From Candidatus Rifleibacteriota bacterium (lineage in GTDB: Bacteria; Riflebacteria; Ozemobacteria; Ozemobacterales; Ozemobacteraceae), in NCBI GenBank assembly GCA_029560455.1, contig JAKQKW010000243.1:1-7227 (forward strand): a stretch of DNA of 7,227 bases, read 5' to 3'. The position numbers and the translations under genes are program-made. Below are positions 1 through 5,800 of this stretch, in pieces (position 1 is the stretch's first letter; each line of letters starts with the position of its first letter). Below the pieces are notes generated by a model, which worked only from the letters and a program-made list of their open reading frames with translations, was not told the DNA's origin and made no database searches.

Positions 1-107
1 TTCATGATATGACAACTTTCCTTCAAGTGTTTCGGGCTGCCTTTCTGGTTTTTATTCAGCATATAATATAAGACAATATTCCCGGTAACATTATCGTTAA
101 TTTTTTC

Positions 108-119
108 CGGTGATCACCG
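108..119. promoter_or_regulatory. Perfect 12-bp palindrome, possible operator
   Basis: CGGTGATCACCG is its own reverse complement with no spacer. Without a loop it is a poor RNA terminator, so a dimeric DNA-binding protein site is more natural. The left half with its preceding C (CCGGTGAT, 107-114) occurs again at 288-295, just before hicA. HicB antitoxins with a DNA-binding C-terminus commonly autoregulate their operon, so HicB is a candidate binder. That link is inference. Confidence 0.35.
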
Positions 120-227
120 CTTTATTCGAACCCCATGCAAAAATTCAGACGGGCTGGCCCGGTCGGTTAGATTGTTCAGAAATTTACAGACTCTGCTCCT
201 GATAAGTTTTCACGCAGCTGTTTAATG

Positions 228-258
228 TTGAAATAGTTAATGCCGACAGGGATATATT
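228..258 (+). promoter_or_regulatory. Possible sigma70-type promoter for hicAB
   Basis: TTGAAA (228-233) resembles a -35 box and TATATT (253-258) a -10 box. The spacer is 19 bases, longer than the optimal 17. It lies 49 bases before the hicA start, a sensible place for the operon promoter. A TATAAT at 62-67 is a better -10 but has no good -35 and is far upstream. Confidence 0.3.
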
Positions 259-287
259 ACAACCTGGTATTTGCAAAAATAATATTG

Positions 288-299
288 CCGGTGATATCA
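288..299. promoter_or_regulatory. Half-site repeat and 8-bp palindrome before hicA
   Basis: CCGGTGAT (288-295) repeats exactly the half-site of the palindrome at 108-119, and TGATATCA (292-299) is a perfect 8-bp palindrome overlapping it. The site lies 7 bases before the hicA start codon and covers the only weak ribosome-binding sequence (GGTGA, 290-294). A protein bound here could limit hicA expression. No binding is demonstrated. Confidence 0.3.
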
Positions 300-306
300 T
301 AAATAT

Positions 307-552
307 ATGGGAACGTTCGAAAAGCTCCTGGAAAGAATGCGCCGGAATCCTCAGGGCGATTGGACAATGGATAATCTTCTCACGATTGCCAGACGCATGA
401 ACATTGAGGTTCGCAACAGTGACGGCAGCCACCATGTTTTTTCTTTTCCGGGGCTGGATGAGGATGTAACGGTGCCGTATAAGCGGCCGATCAAGCCGGT
501 TTACATTAAAAAAATTCTCGCACTGGTTGATGCTGTGAAGGAGGTTGTATGA
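307..552 (+). CDS. hicA: HicA-family mRNA interferase toxin
   Basis: This 81-residue protein is a toxin of the HicAB type II system. The family has a double-stranded-RNA-binding-like fold and cleaves mRNA when free of its antitoxin. The hallmark is the GSHHVF stretch at residues 40-45, with H42 in the expected catalytic position. It is followed by a VTVP segment and the conserved RPIKPVYIKKILAL tail (about residues 60-73). Length is normal for HicA. The start is set by the conserved N-terminal LLERMRRNP helix, although the Shine-Dalgarno is weak (GGTGA, 12 bases upstream). The gene overlaps the next one by ATGA, so the two are translationally coupled. The HicA assignment is firm; activity is inferred. 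Confidence 0.9.
   Translation: MGTFEKLLERMRRNPQGDWTMDNLLTIARRMNIEVRNSDGSHHVFSFPGLDEDVTVPYKRPIKPVYIKKILALVDAVKEVV
538..544 (+). promoter_or_regulatory. Strong ribosome-binding site for hicB inside hicA
   Basis: AAGGAGG, a near-complete anti-16S match, lies 4 bases before the hicB ATG at 549 and within the last hicA codons. The contrast with hicA's weak site suggests that antitoxin is translated more strongly than toxin from the same mRNA, as expected for a toxin-antitoxin operon with the toxin gene first. Confidence 0.7.
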
Positions 553-941
553 AGAAGGTTGCCAGGGTTCAGCCACCCTTTGCTTTTGATGAATACACAA
601 GGGTTTTGAGTCGTCTTTCAAAAGAGGACGGCGGCGGGTTTCTGATCACTTTTCCCGATCTGCCGGGCTGCATGTCAGATGGTGATACCGAAGAAGAGGC
701 TCTTGAAAATGGCAAAGACGCCTTTATCTCCTGGGTTTCAGCGAGGATAGATCAGGGGAAGAGCATTCCCGAGCCAAAAACGAAGCCGGTTGACTATGTT
801 GCGGCAGATGTTTCCGGGCGCTTTCTGGCGCGGTTGCCGAAATATATTCATGCACGGCTGGTAAAAAGGGCAGAGCGCGAAGGTGTAAGCGTCAATGCTC
901 TGGTTCTGTCTTTTATCGCTTCCGGCCTTGGCCAGAACTGA
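549..941 (+). CDS. hicB: HicB-family antitoxin with C-terminal DNA-binding domain
   Basis: A 130-residue antitoxin that should bind and block HicA and repress the operon. Residues ~12-76 form the HicB degraded-RNase-H-like domain, with GGGFLITFPDLPGC (about 28-41) and the D(T)EEEALENGKDAF helix that follows. After a linker (PEPKTKP), residues ~89-128 (GRFLARLPKYIHARLVKRAE, then EGVSVNALV) match the ribbon-helix-helix type tail common in longer HicB proteins: a short strand with an LP turn, then two helices. The start overlaps the hicA stop (ATGA) and has an excellent Shine-Dalgarno. No truncation or frameshift is visible, so the pair looks intact. Confidence 0.9.
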   Translation: MKKVARVQPPFAFDEYTRVLSRLSKEDGGGFLITFPDLPGCMSDGDTEEEALENGKDAFISWVSARIDQGKSIPEPKTKPVDYVAADVSGRFLARLPKYIHARLVKRAEREGVSVNALVLSFIASGLGQN

Positions 942-958
942 ACCATAGAGCTGCGGCC

Positions 959-983
959 CGGCGCATGGGTTCGGTGCCGTGTC
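959..983 (+). terminator. Weak hairpin after hicB, possible terminator
   Basis: A six-pair stem (959-964 with 974-979, one G-T pair) and a 9-base loop begin 18 bases after the hicB stop codon. The following tract (TGTCTTT) is only partly T-rich, so intrinsic termination is doubtful. Position is the main argument. Confidence 0.25.
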
Positions 984-1210
984 TTTAAAGATCCAATTTT
1001 ACAGACAAAACTATACACAACCAACTGCTTTAAGAATCGCCATGTTGTTGTTTTTCTCGAAGATTAGACATTTTTCGGAATATTGATTTCTGCTTTTGTC
1101 TATCATCAACTTTCACATAAGCGAATCCACGGCTTTTCCGTTGAAAAATGCGCCTGGAAGTGATAGCTTTTTTCTACGGGGAATGCATACACAGCGCAAA
1201 AACAATCGCC

Positions 1211-1217
1211 AGGTGAG
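1211..1217 (+). promoter_or_regulatory. Ribosome-binding site of the hsdM remnant
   Basis: AGGTGAG ends 3 bases before the ATG at 1221. It supports that start and shows that the original hsdM translation signal survives, so the truncated frame is probably still translated if the region is transcribed. Confidence 0.6.
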
Positions 1218-1220
1218 AAA

Positions 1221-1484
1221 ATGAATAAAGAAGAAATCAAGAAACTTGAAGCCACACTTTGGTACACCGCCGACACTCTGAGAGCCAACTCTGATTTAAA
1301 GTCTTCCGAATATTCAACTCCGGTGCTTGGTCTGATTTTTCTGAAGTTCGCCGACAACAAATACAGCCTGGTCGAAGACGAAATAAAAGGTGAATTCAAC
1401 AAGCTCAAAGGCAGTCGCCGCGAGCGCAAAATAGAAGAAATCGCCCTCGAAAAATTCGGCTTTTATCGACACGCTGTCGCGTGA
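1221..1484 (+). pseudogene. hsdM: 5' remnant of type I R-M methylase subunit HsdM
   Basis: The 87-residue frame is the N-terminal helical domain of HsdM, the modification subunit that methylates adenine in type I restriction-modification complexes. Diagnostic features are LWYTADTLRAN (residues ~13-23), SSEYSTPVLGLIFLKFADN (~28-46) and the helix ending IALEKFGFY (~74-82), where intact HsdM continues toward a P-x-ARYD-type segment. Here homology stops at about residue 82; five unrelated residues (RHAVA) and a stop follow. HsdM is normally around 500 residues, so the whole catalytic domain, including the S-adenosylmethionine and NPPF/Y motifs, is absent. Start and ribosome site are intact. The break coincides with the start of DUF1016 homology in another frame, indicating a deletion junction. 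It cannot methylate DNA. Confidence 0.88.
1461..1468 (+). other. Deletion/fusion junction between hsdM and DUF1016 gene
   Basis: HsdM homology ends at GFY (codons 1458-1466), and DUF1016 homology begins with IDTLSRDLGRAFPDM from 1465 in the frame shifted by +1. The two alignments abut within a few bases around TTTTATCG. The simplest reading is a deletion that removed most of hsdM, anything between, and the 5' end of the DUF1016 gene. The T4 run (1461-1464) sits exactly where a one-base difference would join the two frames. Confidence 0.7.
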
Positions 1485-1506
1485 TCTGGGCCGGGCTTTT
1501 CCTGAT

Positions 1507-2331
1507 ATGCGCGGTTTTTCGCGCCGCAATCTTTATGCAATCAGGCAATGGCACCTGTTTTATGCTGATAAATCTCAAATTGTGCCACAGCCTGTGGCAC
1601 AAATTCCGTGGGGTCATAATCGCCTGATCGTCAGCAAAGTCAAAGACGGCGAAGAAGCGCTGTGGTATGCGCAGGCCACCGTCGAGAATGGCTGGAGCCG
1701 CGATGTTCTTGAACTCAAGATCGAAAAGAACGAATATCAGCGGGTTGGCAGGTCGCTGACCAATTTCTCGCGCACTCTTCCGGCGGCAAATTCAGAGCTG
1801 GCCGGTGAAACTCTTAAAGACCCCTATAACTTTGACTTTCTCGGGCTTGAGGACGAAGCGCAGGAAAAAGCCATAGAGCTGGCTTTAACCGCAAAGATTA
1901 CCGACTTTCTGCTCGAGCTTGGCAAGGGGTTTTCTTTTGTTGGGCGACAGGTAAAGCTTCTGGTAAGTGAAACCGAATACTTTATCGATATGTTGTTTTA
2001 CCACCTGGATTTGCGCTGTTTCATCGTTATCGAGCTTAAAGCGGGCAAATTCAAACCTGAATACGCCGGGAAACTGAATTTTTATCTTTCAGCGGTCGAT
2101 GAACAATTGCGCCGACCCGGAGATAACCCGTCGATCGGAATTATTCTCTGTAAGAAAAAAGACAGTATCGAAGTTGAATATTCATTGCGAGACATCAATA
2201 AGCCAATCGGAGTCAGCGATTATATTCTGAGCCAGGCGGTTCCGCATGATCTGGCCGGTAAACTGCCAACTGTCGAAGAGCTTGAAGAAGAGCTTTCCAG
2301 CAAGTTGAGCCTGTTGCCCGATTCAGAATAA
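1507..2331 (+). CDS. DUF1016/YhcG-like PD-(D/E)XK nuclease, N-terminally truncated
   Basis: From the ATG at 1507 this gives 274 residues; recognisable homology begins earlier in the same frame, at about 1462-1465 (IDTLSRDLGRAFPDM). Intact family members are usually about 340-380 residues, so roughly the first 65-70 are missing. The rest of the DUF1016 N-terminal domain is present, including GFSRRNL (3-9) and IPWGHNRLI (33-41). The C-terminal nuclease domain spans ~104-250, with candidate catalytic D161, E176 and K178 (IELK) and the conserved KPEYAGKLNFYL, NPSIGIILCK and NKPIGVS blocks. Genes of this family often lie inside type I R-M loci; their precise role there is not settled. No good Shine-Dalgarno precedes 1507. 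Translation would depend on reinitiation 22 bases after the hsdM stop or on a frameshift at 1461-1464. The long open frame suggests recent truncation or continued function. Confidence 0.85.
   Translation: MRGFSRRNLYAIRQWHLFYADKSQIVPQPVAQIPWGHNRLIVSKVKDGEEALWYAQATVENGWSRDVLELKIEKNEYQRVGRSLTNFSRTLPAANSELAGETLKDPYNFDFLGLEDEAQEKAIELALTAKITDFLLELGKGFSFVGRQVKLLVSETEYFIDMLFYHLDLRCFIVIELKAGKFKPEYAGKLNFYLSAVDEQLRRPGDNPSIGIILCKKKDSIEVEYSLRDINKPIGVSDYILSQAVPHDLAGKLPTVEELEEELSSKLSLLPDSE
1580..1602 (+). repeat. Perfect 10-bp inverted repeat with 3-base loop inside the nuclease gene
   Basis: TTGTGCCACA (1580-1589) is followed by GCC and then its exact reverse complement TGTGGCACAA (1593-1602). It encodes the IVPQPVAQI stretch just before the conserved PWGHN motif. 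Such a stem is unusual by chance in a coding region. It could be a transcribed hairpin near the start of the reading frame or a small palindromic insertion tolerated in frame. Confidence 0.75.
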
Positions 2332-2336
2332 GCCAC

Positions 2337-2344
2337 GGAGAGAG
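2337..2344 (+). promoter_or_regulatory. Ribosome-binding site of hsdR
   Basis: GGAGAGAG ends 3 bases before the ATG at 2348, with GGAG at a 7-base spacing. It gives hsdR independent translation initiation 16 bases after the upstream stop codon and fixes the hsdR start. Confidence 0.7.
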
Positions 2345-2347
2345 ACA

Positions 2348-5300
2348 ATGCCAAATTTAATATCAGAGGATCAGATAGAAAAGGCCGCAGTCAGCTTACT
2401 TACCCGGAGGTATGGTTATCGCAGCATTAACTGCTACACTCCAGATCTTGAAAACCTCAGCGACAAATCAAATCGCAGCTGCAAAAACGAGGTGGCTTTT
2501 AAAGATATTCTTAAAGCTGCGGCCATAAGGCTTAACCGCGAAATTCCCGAGTCGGCAATCGACCAGGCCATTGAAGCTCTGACCGCCCGTCGTGTTGCCA
2601 TGAGCCCGATTCTCGCCAACAAGGAAGTATACAGCCTCATTCGCAATGGTGTTCCGGTGCAGTTCGAAAATTCGCAGGGAAAAACCGAAAAAAGCATCGT
2701 CAGGGTTATTGATTTTGAGAAGCCCGATAACAATGATTTTTGCGCGGTAACTCAGCTGTGGATCAAAGGCGAACGCTACCCGCGCCGGCCTGACATTCTG
2801 ATTTATATAAACGGTCTGCCGCTGGTTTTCATTGAATTGAAAAATTCAAATGTGAAGCTGAAAAATGCTTATGATGACAACCTGTGCAATTATAAACAGG
2901 ATATTCCGCTGCTTTTCAATTACAACGCCTTCTGTGTCCTGTCTAATGGCCTTGAAACCCGCGTCGGCAGTATAACTTCAGGCTATGAGCATTTTTTCAG
3001 ATGGCTGCGACCAGATGATGAAGCCGAAAAGGTTGACCGCAACCTGATTGAAAATGATGGCACCAGCCTTGAACGGGTGTTACATGGCATTTTTCCGAAA
3101 GAGAGACTGCTGGATTATATCGAAAACTTCATTCTCTACCACAGGGACAGCGTAAAAATTGTGGCGCAGAATCATCAGTTTATCGGGGTAAACAAAGCCA
3201 TTGAATCTTTCGTTGAGCGCAGGCAGCGGCAGGGCAAGCTCGGCGTATTCTGGCATACGCAAGGCTCAGGCAAAAGCTTTTCGATGATTTTTCTCGCCAG
3301 AAAGATCTTTCATAAATTTATTGGCAATTACACCTTTGTCATTATTACTGACCGCAGCGACCTTGATGGCCAGATTTATCGCAATTTTCTCAATACCGAA
3401 ACGGTAAAGAAAAACGAAGCGGCGCAGCCGAAAAACTCAAACGAGATGCGTGATTTCCTCGGGCGCAACATGCGGCTGGTTTTTACCCTGATTCAAAAAT
3501 TCAGATTTGATAAGGGTAAAGAATACCCGCTGCTTTCTAACCGCGACGACATAATTGTCATTGTCGACGAAGCCCACCGAACCCAATACAACACCCTTGC
3601 CGAAAACATGCGCAAGGGTCTTCCCAATGCGCAATACTTTGCCTTTACCGGCACTCCGATTCTTGGCAAGGGCGAACAGCTCTATCAGGGGAAAACCCAT
3701 GAATGGTTTGGCGGCTACGTCAGCCAGTATAATTTCGCCCAGTCTGTCGATGATGGCGCTACCGTACCGCTGTTTTATCAGAAGCGTGTGCCCGAAGTGC
3801 TGATTCAAAACGATAATTTAAGCAGTGAATTTTATCAGCTGCTCGAAGACGAAGAGCTGGACACGGTAACCAGAGAGAAACTGGAAAAGGAATATGCAAC
3901 CGAAATTGAAATCATCAAGCGTGATGACCGGCTTGATACGATTGCCAGAGACATTGTCGCGCATTTTCCCAATCGTGGCTATCTGGGCAAGGGAATGGTG
4001 ATCTCGGTCGACAAGTTTACCTCGGTAAAAATGTATGACAAGGTGCAGAATTTCTGGAAAGAAGAAATCAAGAACCTCGTAGGCCTGGTAAACAAAACCC
4101 CGGATGGTCATAAAAAAGAAGTTCTCAAAAAGAAGCTTGACTACATGCGTTCAGTGGAAATGGCCGTTGTCATCAGTGAAGAAGCCGGAGAAGAAGCCAA
4201 ATTCACCAAGCAGGGACTGAATATCAAGATTCATCGCGAGAAGCTGAATGAAATAGATGTCAACGGTCACGATATCGAGTATCGTTTCAAGCAGCCCGAT
4301 GACAAGTTACAGCTGGTATTCGTCTGCGCCATGTGGCTTACCGGTTTTGATGCGCCGACAGTTTCGACGCTTTATCTCGACAAGCCAATGAAAGATCACA
4401 CTTTGATGCAGACAATCGCCAGGGCCAACCGGGTAACTTCTTACACGATAAATGACGTGACCAAAGAAAATGGTGAAGTTGTAGATTACTACAATGTTTT
4501 TCGCAATATGAAAAAAGCTTTGTCCAATTACGCGCTGGGTGATGAAGGCAAGGCTGAGGGTGAGGCTGATGTTCCGGATAAAAGCCGGCTTTTTGAACTG
4601 CTTGACGACGCGATTTTACAGGGGTTGGGGTTCTGTCGGGCACATGACATAGATCTACAGGCTGTTCTGGAAACTGGCGAAGTTTTCAAAAAGATCGGGA
4701 TGTTTGATGCATTTGCAGACAAACTGCTGGAGAAGGATGATTACTGGAAAGAGTTTAAAGTATACGAAAATACCATTTCTTCGCTTTACGAGGCTTGTAA
4801 ACCTGAGATTCTCGATAAGCAGTACCGGCCGATGATTCCAGTTTTCCAGTATCTTAGAGGTGTGGTTGAAGGATTGTTTGATCCTGAAGCGCTTGAAAAA
4901 GTCAAAGCTAAGATCGGAAATCTGCTTGACGAAAGTATTGTCACAGACGACAAAAAAGCCCATGACCCTTGCCGGGAATACGAATTCGAAATTGTCAGAA
5001 AGGGCAAGACCCTTGATTTGAGCCGAATAGATTTTAAAAAACTCAAAGAGGACTTTAAAGAGAAGAAATATAAAAACATCGAGATTGCTGACCTGAGAAG
5101 TTTCATCGAAAAAAAGCTTGAGCTCATGCTGAATGAAAACAGCACCAGGACAGATTTTGCTCAAAGACTTCAGGAAATAATCAACAAATACAATTCCGGC
5201 GGCATGACTACCGAAAACTATTATGATGACCTGGTTGAATTTACTGAAGATATGAAGGCCGAAGATGAGCGCTATGCACGTGAAGGATTAACCAGAGATG

Positions 5301-5596
5301 AACTGGAGATTTTCGATATTCTCAAGAAAGAAAAGATGACCAGAGATGAGGAAGTCAGGGTTAAAAATGCCGCCCGGCATCTGCTGAAGCGACTGATCGA
5401 AGAACAGCCGAAGGTTTTAATTCAGGACTGGTTCAAGGATACTCAGAGCCAGATAAAAGTAAAATCTGCGATTGATGAGGTTCTTGATGATGAATTGCCT
5501 GATACTTATGAAAAAGAACTATTCAGGCACAAAAGCCTGAAATTATTCGATCTGGTTTTTGAATATTCGTCTAAAGGTCTGAAATGGGCTGCATGA
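2348..5596 (+). CDS. hsdR: Type I restriction endonuclease subunit R (HsdR)
   Basis: A full-length 1082-residue HsdR, the motor and cleavage subunit of type I restriction enzymes: with HsdM and HsdS it translocates DNA using ATP and cuts it at a distance. The N-terminal PD-(D/E)XK nuclease has D149 (RPDILIY) and E163-L-K165 (FIELK). The superfamily 2 motor follows: Walker A GSGKS at 306-310 (K309), DEAH at 407-410, TGTP at 434-437, WLTGFDAP from 663, and motif VI QTIARANR at 688-695. The C-terminal ~200 residues are charged and helical and match the usual HsdR tail that docks onto the methylase core, ending in a VFEYSSKGLKW-type terminus. No key residue is missing. It needs HsdM and HsdS to act on DNA. 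HsdM here is only a remnant and no hsdS is present, so it is either orphaned or complemented from elsewhere. Confidence 0.96.
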   Translation: MPNLISEDQIEKAAVSLLTRRYGYRSINCYTPDLENLSDKSNRSCKNEVAFKDILKAAAIRLNREIPESAIDQAIEALTARRVAMSPILANKEVYSLIRNGVPVQFENSQGKTEKSIVRVIDFEKPDNNDFCAVTQLWIKGERYPRRPDILIYINGLPLVFIELKNSNVKLKNAYDDNLCNYKQDIPLLFNYNAFCVLSNGLETRVGSITSGYEHFFRWLRPDDEAEKVDRNLIENDGTSLERVLHGIFPKERLLDYIENFILYHRDSVKIVAQNHQFIGVNKAIESFVERRQRQGKLGVFWHTQGSGKSFSMIFLARKIFHKFIGNYTFVIITDRSDLDGQIYRNFLNTETVKKNEAAQPKNSNEMRDFLGRNMRLVFTLIQKFRFDKGKEYPLLSNRDDIIVIVDEAHRTQYNTLAENMRKGLPNAQYFAFTGTPILGKGEQLYQGKTHEWFGGYVSQYNFAQSVDDGATVPLFYQKRVPEVLIQNDNLSSEFYQLLEDEELDTVTREKLEKEYATEIEIIKRDDRLDTIARDIVAHFPNRGYLGKGMVISVDKFTSVKMYDKVQNFWKEEIKNLVGLVNKTPDGHKKEVLKKKLDYMRSVEMAVVISEEAGEEAKFTKQGLNIKIHREKLNEIDVNGHDIEYRFKQPDDKLQLVFVCAMWLTGFDAPTVSTLYLDKPMKDHTLMQTIARANRVTSYTINDVTKENGEVVDYYNVFRNMKKALSNYALGDEGKAEGEADVPDKSRLFELLDDAILQGLGFCRAHDIDLQAVLETGEVFKKIGMFDAFADKLLEKDDYWKEFKVYENTISSLYEACKPEILDKQYRPMIPVFQYLRGVVEGLFDPEALEKVKAKIGNLLDESIVTDDKKAHDPCREYEFEIVRKGKTLDLSRIDFKKLKEDFKEKKYKNIEIADLRSFIEKKLELMLNENSTRTDFAQRLQEIINKYNSGGMTTENYYDDLVEFTEDMKAEDERYAREGLTRDELEIFDILKKEKMTRDEEVRVKNAARHLLKRLIEEQPKVLIQDWFKDTQSQIKVKSAIDEVLDDELPDTYEKELFRHKSLKLFDLVFEYSSKGLKWAA

Positions 5597-5601
5597 AGCG
5601 G

Positions 5602-5800
5602 CTATCTCCACACTCTGGCTGTTTTTGCGTCGTAAATATGCACTTTGCACTTAAACCTGTTCTCTATTTGCTCAATATGAGCTCTGTCGGCATCTGAATA
5701 AACACCGATGTATATGCTCCACAGTCTTTCTGGAACTTTTTTACCAAATTTGGCAGCTATTGTTAATGGCCTCTATTATGTGTTCGTCATATTCTGGCCG
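5602..5800 (-). pseudogene. Decayed C-terminal fragment of an unidentified gene
   Basis: Between hsdR and galT the - strand reads like real protein in two adjoining frames. One frame (5800 down to a stop at 5741) gives PEYDEHIIEAINN. The other (5772 down to a TAG at 5602) runs 56 codons: KFGKKVPERLWSIYIGVYSD, then ADRAHIEQIENRFKCKVHIY, then DAKTARVWR. Neither has a usable start at its beginning. Losing or gaining one base near 5753-5757 would join them into about 66 continuous residues. The composition is protein-like, with alternating hydrophobic and charged residues. I do not recognise the family; the WSIYIGVYSD...I pattern is only faintly reminiscent of small alpha/beta domains such as SPOR. 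The upstream end overlaps the galT stop codon, so its 5' part was probably lost when this boundary formed. Confidence 0.5.

Larger units (their letters stand above)
1..306. other. Non-coding region upstream of hicA
   Basis: I find no convincing gene here. The only long reading frame is an antisense one that runs into hicA and looks like a shadow. The stretch is AT-rich (23 G/C in the 60 bases 241-300). It contains a perfect 12-bp palindrome at 108-119, an 8-bp palindrome at 292-299, and weak promoter-like boxes, each listed separately. The left edge of the window cuts this region, so an upstream gene may end just outside. Confidence 0.6.
942..1220. other. Intergenic region between hicB and hsdM remnant
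   Basis: No gene is supported; the antisense frame reaching into 1221-1429 is a shadow. Just after hicB, 959-964 (CGGCGC) can pair with 974-979 (GTGCCG), including one G-T pair, around a 9-base loop. Only a short, weak T stretch follows, so it is at best a poor terminator. A possible hsdM promoter is TTGAAA (1141-1146) with TAGCTT (1164-1169) at 17-base spacing; the -10 box is weak. Confidence 0.45.

Noticed and set aside
184..621. 145-codon reading frame on the - strand over hicA
   Set aside because: It lies antisense to a clear HicA/HicB coding region, has no recognisable domain, and its composition looks like a shadow.
1106..1429. 107-codon - strand frame over the hsdM start
   Set aside because: Antisense to the well-supported HsdM N-terminus, with no domain features.
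1221..1484. Treating the 87-residue HsdM-like frame as a complete small gene
   Set aside because: Homology stops abruptly mid-domain with unrelated residues and an immediate stop, and DUF1016 homology starts at the same point, so a truncation explains it better.
3437..3808. Open frames on both strands inside hsdR (also 4655-5164 and 4786-5145)
   Set aside because: All lie within the intact HsdR helicase or C-terminal regions and have no independent coding signals.
5281..5350. Repeated ACCAGAGATGA (near 5290 and 5338) as a repeat element
   Set aside because: Just two TRDE codon runs in the helical HsdR C-terminus; too short and in frame to be a mobile or regulatory repeat.
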